Below, in pieces: positions 1-8,732 of a DNA stretch of 64,000 nt (positions within the stretch are counted from its first letter, which is position 1; each line of letters opens with the position of its first letter). This stretch comes from Clostridium gallinarum (GTDB lineage Bacteria > Bacillota > Clostridia > Clostridiales > Clostridiaceae). Location of the stretch: NCBI RefSeq assembly GCF_014836325.1, contig NZ_JACSQZ010000008.1, positions 1-64,000 of the forward strand, given 5' to 3'. The notes beneath the pieces are model-generated. The model did not search any database, was not told where the DNA came from, and saw nothing but the letters and a program-made list of their open reading frames with translations. The translations under genes were made by a program, and so were the position numbers.

Positions 1-1176
1 ATATCTCTCTATTCTATTTAATCCATCTTCTATTATATCCATAGAAGTTGCATAAGATAATCTAATATATTTATCTAATCCAAAAGCTATACCAGGTATT
101 ACAGCAACTTTTTCTTCTTCTAATATACTTTTTGAAAAATCTAATGAAGAATTAATAATATTTTCATTTAATTTTTTGCCATAGAATTTTTCTACGCATA
201 CCATAATATAAAATGCACCACTTGGTCTAATATAAGAAATTCCTTCAATATTGTTTAATCTATCAATCATATAATTTCTTCTTTTCTCAAACTCTTTTAT
301 CATTACTTTTATACTTTCTTGTGGACCTGTCAAAGCCTCAATAGCTGCATATTGAGAAATAGAATTAATATTTGACGTAACATGGCTTTGAATACTACTC
401 ATCAACTTTGATATTTCTAAACTACAAGCAGAATAACCAATTCTCCATCCTGTCATTGCATAAGATTTAGAAAGTCCATTTATTACGATTGTTCTATTAT
501 ATGCATCTTCTGAAACTGATGCTATACTTACATGTTTTATATCATCATATATTAATTTTTCATATATTTCATCTGATATAATTAGCAAATCATGTTTCTT
601 AGCAAAGTTAGCTATTTCTAATAATTCTTGTTTTGTATAAATACTCCCTGTTGGATTATTTGGACTATTTATCAAGATTGCTTTAGTTCTACTTGTAACT
701 ACCTTTTCCAAAGCATCTAAAGTATATTTATAGTCATTTTCCTTCAAAGTTTCCACACAAACAGGTACTCCATCTGATAATTTAACAAGTTCAGGATAAC
801 TTACCCAATAAGGAATTGGAATTATTACCTCATCACCTTTATTTAAAATTGCTAAAAAAGTATTTGCTAAACTTTGTTTTGCTCCTGTAGATACAATTAT
901 TTGATTAGGAATATAATTTAAGTCATTATCTCTCTTAAATTTTTCACAAATTGCTTCTCTAAGCTGTATAATACCACTTGTAGCCGTATATTTTGTTTTC
1001 CCTTCTCTCATAGCTTTTATAGCTGCTTCTATAATATTCTCAGGAGTATTAAAATCTGGTTCTCCAGCCCCAAAACTCACCACATTTATTCCAGCATCTT
1101 TTAATTCCTTAGCTTTTGCTGTAATTTCTAATGTTATTGATGCATTAATTTGCTTTGCCTTATTAGATAAATCCAT
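1..1176 (-). CDS. Pyridoxal-phosphate aminotransferase (aspartate aminotransferase type), C-terminus cut by window edge
   Basis: Class I/II fold-type I aminotransferase, probably moving the amino group between aspartate or a related amino acid and 2-oxoglutarate. The start is an ATG at 1176 behind a GGGGG-type ribosome site. I read 392 codons without a stop; the family is usually just under 400 residues, so only a few residues are missing beyond position 1. Visible motifs are FGAGEPDF near residue 35, NSPNNPTG near 170, the DEIYEKLIYD segment near 200, and NGLSKSYAMTGWRIGY near 230, where the lysine is the PLP Schiff-base residue. The truncation is the window boundary, not a mutation. It ends 14 bases after the stop of the upstream PHP gene, so the two are probably one transcript. 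The exact substrate is not certain. Confidence 0.9.
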   Translation of the reverse strand, partial: MDLSNKAKQINASITLEITAKAKELKDAGINVVSFGAGEPDFNTPENIIEAAIKAMREGKTKYTATSGIIQLREAICEKFKRDNDLNYIPNQIIVSTGAKQSLANTFLAILNKGDEVIIPIPYWVSYPELVKLSDGVPVCVETLKENDYKYTLDALEKVVTSRTKAILINSPNNPTGSIYTKQELLEIANFAKKHDLLIISDEIYEKLIYDDIKHVSIASVSEDAYNRTIVINGLSKSYAMTGWRIGYSACSLEISKLMSSIQSHVTSNINSISQYAAIEALTGPQESIKVMIKEFEKRRNYMIDRLNNIEGISYIRPSGAFYIMVCVEKFYGKKLNENIINSSLDFSKSILEEEKVAVIPGIAFGLDKYIRLSYATSMDIIEDGLNRIERY

Positions 1177-1190
1177 TGTTTTGCCCCCTT

Positions 1191-2012
1191 TTATCTTTTT
1201 GCATTAATTAATTTATTTAATAAATCTTCATTTATCCCATAACTACCTATACTATTTTCTCTACAACATTCTTTACCATGAAAATCACTACCACCAGTTA
1301 TAAATAATTTATGCTTTTTTGATAAATTATAAAAACTATTAGTCTGACTTCTGGAATGACTAGGATGATATACCTCTAATCCTTTGAGTCCATAAACCTT
1401 TAAATTTTTAATTATATTTTCTATTTCTAAACTTTTATAAATTTGTCCAGGATGAGCCAGAACTGATATCCCACCACAATTATTTATAATTTGTATAGCT
1501 TCTTTATAATTTAATTTATATCCTTTAACATATCCAGGTTTTCCTTTAACCAAATAATTTATAAAGGCAGTTTTATAATTTTCAAAATATCCTTTTTTCA
1601 CCATAGCATTAGCTACGTGACTTCTTCCTAATGTTGAATTTAAATCAACATTTAAATCTTCTAAAGTCAAATTAATATTATGTTTTTTTAGATTAAATAG
1701 TATTTTTTCTATTCTTTCTATCCTTGCTTTATTTAATTTATCTACAATATTTATCAATTCTTTGTCTTTTATATCAATAAAGTAACCTAAAATATGAAGT
1801 TCAAAATCTTCATATTCAGTACTTAATTCTATACCTGATATAACATTTATATCATCATATTCTACTTCAGTGACATATTGTGATGAAATAGAATCATGAT
1901 CAGTTATAGAAATATTCTTCACACCTACCTCTATTGCTTTTTTAATAATTTCTTCTGGTGACATAGTACCATCCGAACAATTAGAATGAATATGTAAATC
2001 TGCATGATTCAT
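1191..2012 (-). CDS. PHP-domain metal-dependent phosphoesterase
   Basis: 273 residues, the usual size for the stand-alone PHP family that includes the 3',5'-nucleoside bisphosphate phosphatase/RNase AM group. Metal-binding motifs are in place: DLHIHSNCSDG at residues 5-15, ITDHDS near 37-42, an HPG motif (AHPGQ) near 188, and GGSDFHG near 240. The family hydrolyses phosphoester bonds with two or three metal ions in the cytosol; which nucleotide or RNA end is used here cannot be read from sequence. ATG start at 2012. It lies immediately upstream of the aminotransferase. Its upstream region is the 379-base hairpin-rich stretch described separately. Confidence 0.85.
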   Translation of the reverse strand: MNHADLHIHSNCSDGTMSPEEIIKKAIEVGVKNISITDHDSISSQYVTEVEYDDINVISGIELSTEYEDFELHILGYFIDIKDKELINIVDKLNKARIERIEKILFNLKKHNINLTLEDLNVDLNSTLGRSHVANAMVKKGYFENYKTAFINYLVKGKPGYVKGYKLNYKEAIQIINNCGGISVLAHPGQIYKSLEIENIIKNLKVYGLKGLEVYHPSHSRSQTNSFYNLSKKHKLFITGGSDFHGKECCRENSIGSYGINEDLLNKLINAKR

Positions 2013-2080
2013 TTTAACACCTTATTTCCTAAGTTTATATATAAAAATATATCATTATTAATATAAAAAAACAATAAGAA

Positions 2081-2354
2081 AAGCGTTAAAGTATCATATT
2101 CAGCTTCCGTCACAAGTTCCAAGTCACCTTGCTATGATACTTTAACACTTTAAAACCAAAGGAAAAAATTTATAATAAGTTTCTTACAAGGTAAACTTAT
2201 TATAAATTTCTAAATAAAAGAAGAGATAAACATTATATTCATTACTCCGTCTCATACGCTCAAAGTCACCGTCATACAATGTCTATCTCTTTGCAAACTG
2301 AAGGAAGGAAAGTATAAATAGTTAATAATAAGGCATACCTTTTTATACTTTCCT
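2081..2354. repeat. Cluster of four consecutive long-stem hairpins
   Basis: The 379-base gap between the PHP and DUF1292 genes holds no ORF. It contains four inverted repeats in a row: arms 2081-2098/2133-2150 (18 bp with one G-U), 2166-2182/2193-2209 (17 bp perfect), 2221-2234/2278-2291 (14 bp, one mismatch) and 2306-2318/2342-2354 (13 bp). The stems differ in sequence but the loops recur. Hairpins 1 and 3 share TCCGTC ... AAGTCACC, while hairpins 2 and 4 share a loop of the form TTA-N-AAGG. A further copy of the second type is at 16175-16226. This looks like an interspersed structured repeat rather than simple terminators. Its function is unknown to me. Confidence 0.65.
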
Positions 2355-2364
2355 ATAAATAAAA

Positions 2365-2384
2365 AAAGACACTTACGTGTCTTT
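2365..2384 (-). terminator. Rho-independent terminator of the DUF1292 gene
   Basis: An 8-bp perfect stem (AAAGACAC/GTGTCTTT) with a TTAC loop, followed on the minus strand by an A/T-rich run. It begins eight bases after the stop codon of the DUF1292 gene. Confidence 0.75.
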
Positions 2385-2391
2385 CTATGTT

Positions 2392-2718
2392 TTATTCTGA
2401 TAATTCTTCGCTATAGTATTTTGATACTCTTTCGAATTCATCTTCTTCTGGAATAATTAATTCTCCATCTTCTAATGATTTGAATAAATAAACTGAATCT
2501 TCATTAGGGTCTTGAGCTAAAATATATTCATTATCTTCAAATTCAAATGCATCTATTATAGGACAAGATATAACATTTCCATTATCATCTTCTAGATCAA
2601 CTACAAAGTGTTCATGATGGTCTTCACCACATCCACACTCATGATCGTGATTATGATCGTGTCCACATCCACATGTATTTTCTTCTTCGTTACATCCACA
2701 TTTCTTTTCATTATCCAT
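2392..2718 (-). CDS. DUF1292 family protein with His/Cys-rich metal-binding N-terminus
   Basis: 108 residues. The second half (residues about 37-105: VVDLEDDNGN, a central CPIIDAFEFEDNEYILA segment and YLFKSLEDGE) matches the DUF1292 (YrzB-like) family of small acidic Firmicutes proteins with no established function. The first 37 residues are unusual: runs of CGC, CGCGHDHNHDH and CGCGEDHHEHF give about seven cysteines and nine histidines, which would bind zinc, copper or nickel. No signal peptide or membrane segment is present. It has its own strong ribosome site (AGGAGGAT) and its own terminator, so it is probably monocistronic. The metal role is inference from composition. Confidence 0.8.
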   Translation of the reverse strand: MDNEKKCGCNEEENTCGCGHDHNHDHECGCGEDHHEHFVVDLEDDNGNVISCPIIDAFEFEDNEYILAQDPNEDSVYLFKSLEDGELIIPEEDEFERVSKYYSEELSE

Positions 2719-2894
2719 TTTAAAATCCTCCTTTAATGAGACTAATGTTCTCTTTAATTCTACCCTTAATTTACTAAAATTAAAAGTAAAATATTAAATT
2801 TTATTTTATTATTTTCTAAATAATAAAAAATTAAATACAAAAAGCATAAATAGTTAATAAAAGAAAAACTTTCTATACTTATAAGTAATAAAAA

Positions 2895-2917
2895 TAAGGA
2901 GCTAAAATAGCTCCTTA
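2895..2917 (-). terminator. Terminator of the PFOR gene
   Basis: A 10-bp perfect stem (TAAGGAGCTA/TAGCTCCTTA) with a three-base loop, followed on the minus strand by TTATTTTTATT. It sits directly downstream of the PFOR stop. Confidence 0.8.
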
Positions 2918-2925
2918 CTTTAAAA

Positions 2926-5900
2926 CTATTGTTGTTCAGCTAATCTCTTGTAGTTTGCTAATCTTTCCATAGCATCCTTTTCTGTCTTTTCGAATAAAGC
3001 TTCTGCTTGTTCTGGGAATGCTTTTGCAAGTGAAGCATATCTTACTTCTCCCATTAAGAATTCTCTGAAGCTTGATTTTGGTTCCTTAGAATCTAATGAG
3101 AATGGATTCTTAGTTCCAATTAATGTTGGGTTATATCTATAAAGTCCCCAATATCCGCATTCAACAGCTTTTTTAGCTTCTTCTTGGCTATTAGCCATAC
3201 CAGTCTTAATACCATGGCTGATACATGGAGCATAAGCTATGATTAATGATGGTCCATTGTAAGCTTCTGCTTCAGCTATAGCTTTAAGAGTTTGGTTCTT
3301 ATCAGCTCCCATTGAAATTTGTGCTACATATACATATCCATATGTCATAGCCATCATTCCAAGGTCTTTCTTCTTAATCTTCTTACCTGATGCAGCAAAT
3401 TTAGCTATTGCAGCAGTTGGAGTTGATTTAGAAGATTGTCCACCTGTATTTGAGTAAATTTCTGTATCAAATACAAGCACATTTACGTCTTCTCCTGAAG
3501 CTAGAACGTGATCTAATCCACCGTATCCGATGTCATATGCCCATCCGTCTCCTCCGAAGATCCATTGAGATCTCTTAACTAGATATTCTTTATCCTTTAA
3601 GATTTCTCTTGCATAGTCAGCATCAACATTTTGTAATGCAGCTACTACTCTATTTGCTCTATCTCTAGTTCCTTCTCCACTGTTCATGTTATCTAACCAG
3701 TCTTGAAGTACTGCTTTAATTTCTTCTGAAGCTTCTACTTCTAAACCATTCTTCATGTTTTCAGCTATTCTTTCTCTTATAGCTTTAACACCTAAGAACA
3801 TACCTAATCCAAATTCAGCATTATCTTCAAATAAAGAGTTTGCCCAAGCTGGACCATGTCCTTCATTATTTACTGTATATGGAGTTGATGGTACTGAACC
3901 ACCCCAGATTGATGAACATCCTGTAGCATTAGCTATCATCATTCTATCTCCGAATAATTGAGTTACAAGTTTAGCATATGGAGTTTCTCCACATCCTGCA
4001 CAAGCTCCTGAGAATTCGAATAATGGTTGTTCAAATTGACTACCCTTAACAGTATTCTTGTTCATTGGGTTCTTCTTAGGTTTAACTTCCTTAACAGCAT
4101 AATCCCAAGCTTCATTTTGTTCTTCTTGAGTTTCAATTGGTTTCATTATTAATGCTTTACCTGGTGCTGGACATACTTGAGCACAGTTTCCACAGCCTGT
4201 ACAATCTAATGGAGTAACTCCAATAGTGTAGAATGTTGGCTCTTCTGTCTTTAATGCCTTAGCAGGTACAAGTTTCATTGATTCTGGTGCATTTGTCTTT
4301 TCATCTTCATTTAATAAGAATGGTCTTATTACAGCGTGTGGACAAACGTAAGCACATTGGTTACATTGTATACACTTATCTTGTTGCCATTCTGGAACAT
4401 TAATAGCTATACCTCTCTTTTCATAAGCAGCAGTACCAGCCATGAATGTACCATCTTCCATTCCTGTAAATGCTGAAACTGGAAGATCAAATCCTTTTTG
4501 TGCATTTATTGGTTCAACGATATTTTTGATGAATGCTGGAACGTCATTTCTTTCTTCTTTAACTTCTTCCTTAGCATCTTTCCAATCAGCTGGAACATCT
4601 ATCTTAACTATTGATTCAACACCTTTATCTATAGCAGCAAAGTTCATGTTAACAACTTTTTCACCTTTTTTACCATAAGATGTTACAACAGCATCTTTTA
4701 AGTACTTAACAGCATCTTCAACTGGGATAATGTTAGCAATCTTAAAGAATGCAGCTTGCATTATCATGTTGATTCTTCCACCAAGACCAATTTCTTGAGC
4801 TATCTTAACTGCATTTAATGTATAGAATTCAACATTATTTTCAGCAATGTATTTCTTCATTGAAGCTGGTAATTTTTCATTAACTTCTTCTGGAGTCCAG
4901 ATCGTATTTAATAAGAACTTACCGCCATTCTTTAATCCTTCTAATACATCATATTTGTATACATAAGCTTGGTTGTGACAAGCAACAAAATCAGCCTTAT
5001 CAACTAAGTATGGTGACTTAATTGGCTTCTTACCAAATCTTAAGTGAGATACTGTTATACCACCTGATTTTTTAGAGTCATATGCAAAATATCCTTGAGC
5101 ATACATATCAGTGTGGTCTCCGATGATTTTAATAGCACTCTTATTAGCACCAACAGTACCATCTGATCCTAATCCCCAGAACTTACATGCTTTAGTTCCT
5201 TCTGGAGTAGCATCTATATCAGCTATTGATTCTAATGAAGTATTAGTTACATCATCAACTATTGATATTGTAAATCCATCCTTTGGAGTTTCTTTTGCAA
5301 GGTTAGCAAAAACTGCTGCTATATCTGCTGGGTTTGGATCCTTAGAACCTAATCCATATCTTCCTCCAACTATAACAGGAGCATTTTCTCTTCCATAGAA
5401 TGCACTCTTAACATCTAAGTATAATGGTTCACCTATTGAACCTGGTTCCTTTGTTCTATCTAAAACAGCTATTGATTTAACTGTATTTGGTATTACTTTT
5501 AATAATCTTTCTGTTGAGAATGGTCTGTATAATCTTACTTTAACTAAACCAACCTTTTCTCCTTTTGCATTTAAGTAATCAACTGTTTCTTCAGCAACAT
5601 CGATTGAAGATCCCATTGTAACGATTATTCTTTCAGCATCTGGTGCTCCATAGTAATCGAAACAGTGATATTCTCTTCCTGTAAGCTTAGTGATTTCAGC
5701 CATGTAGCTTTCTACTACTTCTGGAATTTCATCATAGAATCTGTTTACTGATTCTCTAGTTTGGAAGTAAATATCAGCATTTTGAGCTGTTCCTCTTGTT
5801 ACTGGATTATTTGGATTTAAAGCTCTCTTTCTGAATCCATCTAAAGCATTGTAGTCAACTAATTTAGCTAATTCATCATATTCTAAAACTTCGATTTTTT

Positions 5901-6438
5901 GAATTTCGTGTGATGTTCTAAATCCATCAAAGAAGTTCATGAAAGGTATTCTAGTTTTAATTGAAGCTAAGTGTGCTACTGCTGATAAATCCATAACTTC
6001 TTGAACTGATCCTTCTGCAAGCATTGCAAAACCAGTTTGTCTTGCTGCCATAACGTCTTGATGATCTCCAAATATACTTAATGAAGAAGTTGCTAAAGCT
6101 CTTGCTGAGATGTGGAATACTGTTGGTAGCATTTCACCTGCAATTTTGTACATATTTGGTATCATTAATAATAAACCTTGAGATGCAGTATATGTTGTTG
6201 TTAATGCACCTGCTTGTAAAGATCCATGAACTGCACCTGCTGCTCCAGCTTCTGATTGCATTTCCATAACCTTAACAGGTTGTCCGAATATGTTCTTCTT
6301 TTCTTGTGCTGCCCATTCATCAACGTGTTCAGCCATTGGTGAAGATGGAGTGATAGGGAAGATTGCAGCTACTTCTGTAAATGCATATGATATATATGCT
6401 GCAGCTGTATTCCCATCCATAGTTTTCATTTTTCTCAT
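2926..6438 (-). CDS. nifJ: Pyruvate:ferredoxin (flavodoxin) oxidoreductase
   Basis: A 1170-residue single-chain PFOR, the normal length. It oxidatively decarboxylates pyruvate to acetyl-CoA and CO2 and passes electrons to ferredoxin or flavodoxin, the central step of clostridial fermentation. Domain order is normal: the N-terminal TPP-binding half (YAFTEVAAIFPITPSSPMAEH near residue 17), the transketolase C-like domain, the EKR linker, two [4Fe-4S] clusters (CIQCNQCAYVCP near 690 and CTGCGNCAQVCP near 745), then the C-terminal TPP domain with CAGCGETPYAKL near 825, GGDGWAYDIGYGG near 970 and the IYSNTGGQ motif near 1000. Codon use is noticeably less AT-rich at third positions than that of its neighbours, as expected for a very highly expressed gene. 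Flavodoxin lies just upstream and is a likely electron acceptor. ATG start at 6438 with an AGAGAGG site. Confidence 0.97.
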   Translation of the reverse strand: MRKMKTMDGNTAAAYISYAFTEVAAIFPITPSSPMAEHVDEWAAQEKKNIFGQPVKVMEMQSEAGAAGAVHGSLQAGALTTTYTASQGLLLMIPNMYKIAGEMLPTVFHISARALATSSLSIFGDHQDVMAARQTGFAMLAEGSVQEVMDLSAVAHLASIKTRIPFMNFFDGFRTSHEIQKIEVLEYDELAKLVDYNALDGFRKRALNPNNPVTRGTAQNADIYFQTRESVNRFYDEIPEVVESYMAEITKLTGREYHCFDYYGAPDAERIIVTMGSSIDVAEETVDYLNAKGEKVGLVKVRLYRPFSTERLLKVIPNTVKSIAVLDRTKEPGSIGEPLYLDVKSAFYGRENAPVIVGGRYGLGSKDPNPADIAAVFANLAKETPKDGFTISIVDDVTNTSLESIADIDATPEGTKACKFWGLGSDGTVGANKSAIKIIGDHTDMYAQGYFAYDSKKSGGITVSHLRFGKKPIKSPYLVDKADFVACHNQAYVYKYDVLEGLKNGGKFLLNTIWTPEEVNEKLPASMKKYIAENNVEFYTLNAVKIAQEIGLGGRINMIMQAAFFKIANIIPVEDAVKYLKDAVVTSYGKKGEKVVNMNFAAIDKGVESIVKIDVPADWKDAKEEVKEERNDVPAFIKNIVEPINAQKGFDLPVSAFTGMEDGTFMAGTAAYEKRGIAINVPEWQQDKCIQCNQCAYVCPHAVIRPFLLNEDEKTNAPESMKLVPAKALKTEEPTFYTIGVTPLDCTGCGNCAQVCPAPGKALIMKPIETQEEQNEAWDYAVKEVKPKKNPMNKNTVKGSQFEQPLFEFSGACAGCGETPYAKLVTQLFGDRMMIANATGCSSIWGGSVPSTPYTVNNEGHGPAWANSLFEDNAEFGLGMFLGVKAIRERIAENMKNGLEVEASEEIKAVLQDWLDNMNSGEGTRDRANRVVAALQNVDADYAREILKDKEYLVKRSQWIFGGDGWAYDIGYGGLDHVLASGEDVNVLVFDTEIYSNTGGQSSKSTPTAAIAKFAASGKKIKKKDLGMMAMTYGYVYVAQISMGADKNQTLKAIAEAEAYNGPSLIIAYAPCISHGIKTGMANSQEEAKKAVECGYWGLYRYNPTLIGTKNPFSLDSKEPKSSFREFLMGEVRYASLAKAFPEQAEALFEKTEKDAMERLANYKRLAEQQ

Positions 6439-6611
6439 AGTGTTTGACCTCTCTTCCTTTATATGAAAATATAAAATTTAATAATACGCTAATACAGAAA
6501 TTTAAACTGTATTAATTTTTTAAGAATAAATTTCATAATGAAATTTTACTCTTTATGAAGTCATGTACTTAACGCTCTTAAGTACTGTATTAAGGCTAAT
6601 ATCCTAAGAAT

Positions 6612-7037
6612 TTATTTTATTAATTCTTCTCCAAGCTTTCTTGCTTTTATAAGTTCTTCTTCACTAGGAGATTCTTTAACAGTGATGCTTCCTAAAACAT
6701 TAAAGTCATAGTCTTTCATGCGTTGAATCCAATCAACCATGAATTTACCATCATCCCATCCATATGATCCAAATAAAATTATCTTCTTTTGTTTATTAGG
6801 TAACAATTTAAATTGGTTTATAAATGGCTCCATTTCATGTTGTTCAATTCTATTATTATCCATTGAAGGGCTTCCAAAGGCAACTGCATCAGCTTCAGTT
6901 ACATCTTCAATTGTTGCATCACAAACATGTTTAATGTTTATTTCTGCATTTTGATTTTTTGCACCTTCTGCAATTGAATTTGCAAGAACTTCAACGTTTC
7001 CTCCATTACTCCAATAGATAATAGAAAGTTTTCCCAT
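6612..7037 (-). CDS. Flavodoxin
   Basis: 141 residues, the size of a short-chain flavodoxin: a soluble FMN protein carrying low-potential electrons in place of ferredoxin. The N-terminal strand and phosphate loop read IIYWSNGGNVEVLA (residues 5-18), a clostridial variant of the usual S/TGNTE loop. The FMN-stacking loop regions are AFGSPSMDN near residue 53 and LFGSYGWDDGKFM near 89, where the tryptophan packs on the isoalloxazine ring. It lies 170 bases upstream of PFOR on the same strand, so it is a plausible partner. ATG start at 7037 after GAGGTGATG. Several flavodoxin paralogues usually exist, so I give no gene symbol. Confidence 0.9.
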   Translation of the reverse strand: MGKLSIIYWSNGGNVEVLANSIAEGAKNQNAEINIKHVCDATIEDVTEADAVAFGSPSMDNNRIEQHEMEPFINQFKLLPNKQKKIILFGSYGWDDGKFMVDWIQRMKDYDFNVLGSITVKESPSEEELIKARKLGEELIK

Positions 7038-7199
7038 TAATACATCACCTCATACCTTGACTAAAATGTCAACTTTTAGGATATATATTACCTATTTTTA
7101 CACTTACTATTTTATTATATAACACTATTTTTTTTTTGCAAGTTTTATCCGTTCAATACTTAGTGTAATATTGTCTTCTCATTTAAATAAAGTACTATT

Positions 7200-8285
7200 T
7201 TATTTATTTAACTCAATACTTTTTAGAATTACACCTAAAATTGACTCTACACCATTACTTACTCCACTTTTTTTCATATTTTTTATCAAATTATCTTTAT
7301 TTGTTTTAAGTTCATTTAATTTCAATATTAACTTATTGCTATCTTCTAGCATTTCATCTTCATCTAATACTATTGAATATCCTTCTTTTTTAAAGGAATT
7401 AGCATTTAGAATTTGATCCCCTCTACTTATTTTCTTTGATAGAGGAATTAATAAAGTTGGTTTATTTAATGCTAATAATTCAAAAATAACATTTGCTCCA
7501 GCTCTAGATATAATATAATCAGCCATCTTTAATAAATGAGGAAGCTCATCCTTAACGTATTCGAATTGAATATATCCACTTATTCCATTTAATTTACTAT
7601 CTAAATTATTTTTACCACATATATGAACAATATTATAATTTTTTAGTAATTCATTTAAATTCTTTCTAACAGCTTCATTAATACTTTTAGCCCCTAAACT
7701 TCCACCTATAATTAATAGCGTATCCTTTTTATCTTTAAACCCACAAATTTTTCTTCCCTTTTCAGCATCTCCTCTTAATATCTCTTCTCTAATAGGAGTT
7801 CCTGTTAATATTCCTTTATTATCCTTTATATAATTTAAACTTTCTCTAAATGTTACACAAAGCTTAGTACAAAATGGTGCCGATAATTTATTTGCAAGTC
7901 CAGGAGTTAAATCAGATTCATGAGAAACTACAGGAATCTTTCTTAAAGATGCTGCTATAACTACTGGCACAGCAACAAATCCACCTTTAGAAAAAATAAC
8001 ATCTGGCTTTTCTTTTTTTAATATTTTATTTGCTTCTACAACACCTTTCATAACTTTAAATGGGTCAGTGAAATTTTTAACATCAAAATATCTTCTTAAT
8101 TTTCCTGATGAAATTTCATAATAAGGTATATTTGCATCCCCTATTATTTCTTTTTCTATCCCATCCTTACTTCCAATATATTTTATTTCAAAATCTTTTT
8201 CTTTTAATCTTGGTACTAACGCCAAATTAGGAGTAACATGACCTGCTGTTCCTCCTCCAGTCATTATTATTTTATATTTGCTCAT
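7200..8285 (-). CDS. murG: MurG, lipid II-forming GlcNAc transferase
   Basis: 361 residues, GT28 family. It transfers GlcNAc from UDP-GlcNAc to lipid I on the inner face of the membrane, making lipid II for peptidoglycan. The motifs present are the N-terminal glycine-rich loop [14 protein letters not shown] (residues 10-23), [10 protein letters not shown] near 98, [11 protein letters not shown] near 123, the second glycine loop [10 protein letters not shown] near 193, and the UDP-GlcNAc-binding [23 protein letters not shown] stretch near 260. ATG start at 8285 with a GGAGG-type site. It stands apart from a dcw cluster, as in many clostridia, and is probably transcribed alone. Confidence 0.95.
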   Translation of the reverse strand: MSKYKIIMTGGGTAGHVTPNLALVPRLKEKDFEIKYIGSKDGIEKEIIGDANIPYYEISSGKLRRYFDVKNFTDPFKVMKGVVEANKILKKEKPDVIFSKGGFVAVPVVIAASLRKIPVVSHESDLTPGLANKLSAPFCTKLCVTFRESLNYIKDNKGILTGTPIREEILRGDAEKGRKICGFKDKKDTLLIIGGSLGAKSINEAVRKNLNELLKNYNIVHICGKNNLDSKLNGISGYIQFEYVKDELPHLLKMADYIISRAGANVIFELLALNKPTLLIPLSKKISRGDQILNANSFKKEGYSIVLDEDEMLEDSNKLILKLNELKTNKDNLIKNMKKSGVSNGVESILGVILKSIELNK

Positions 8286-8472
8286 TTAAATAATCCTCCA
8301 AAACATAAATACTATTTCAATATATCATATAATCTACAGTTATTTAATGTTATTTAAAATTTTTTTAATTTAATATACCACTATTATGCCCAATTTCCTT
8401 AACTTACATATTATATTTATTTAAAAATTACACAAGCTATAATTACAAAGATGAAAAGGAGGTGAATGTATT

Positions 8473-8655
8473 ATGGCAAAGAAGTTAGTACCAGAAGCTA
8501 AGAATGGATTAGCAAAATTCAAAAACGAAGTAGCTAATGAAATGGGGGTACCTTTTTCAGACTACAATGGAGACCTTACTTCAAAACAATGCGGAAGCGT
8601 TGGTGGAGAAATGGTTAAAAGAATGGTAGAACAATATGAAAACACTATAAAATAG
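8473..8655 (+). CDS. Alpha/beta-type small acid-soluble spore protein (SASP)
   Basis: 60 residues. It binds and protects DNA in the dormant spore and is degraded by the GPR protease at germination. The family signature is visible: FKNEVANEMGV (residues 17-27) contains the GPR cleavage region, and YNGDLTSKQCGSVGGEMVKRMVE (about 32-54) is the conserved DNA-binding block. Cysteine replaces the common alanine in KQAGSVGG, which is a mild variation. The ribosome site AAGGAGGTG is 8 bases before the ATG. It has the plus orientation between two minus-strand genes. Expression is expected in the forespore under sigma-G, but I could not fix a promoter with confidence. Confidence 0.95.
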   Translation: MAKKLVPEAKNGLAKFKNEVANEMGVPFSDYNGDLTSKQCGSVGGEMVKRMVEQYENTIK

Positions 8656-8690
8656 TTTTTTTGATTGTATATCATTAAATTTATAAAAAG

Positions 8691-8727
8691 AGGTGTCTTA
8701 AAATGAATTTTTCATATTAAGACACCT
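8691..8727. terminator. Bidirectional terminator between SASP and recJ
   Basis: A 10-bp perfect stem (AGGTGTCTTA/TAAGACACCT) flanked by A-run and T-run on both sides. It serves convergent SASP (plus) and recJ (minus). Confidence 0.85.
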
Positions 8728-8732
8728 TTTTT

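Noticed and set aside
1..1176. Aminotransferase as a truncated pseudogene
   Set aside because: The frame is open to base 1 and only a few residues short of family length; the cut is the window edge.
2081..2354. CRISPR array
   Set aside because: The repeats are inverted hairpins with different stems, not identical direct repeats with regular spacers, and no cas genes are near.
3755..6269. Several plus-strand ORFs opposite the PFOR gene
   Set aside because: They are antisense shadows of a well-conserved protein and have no ribosome sites or family resemblance.
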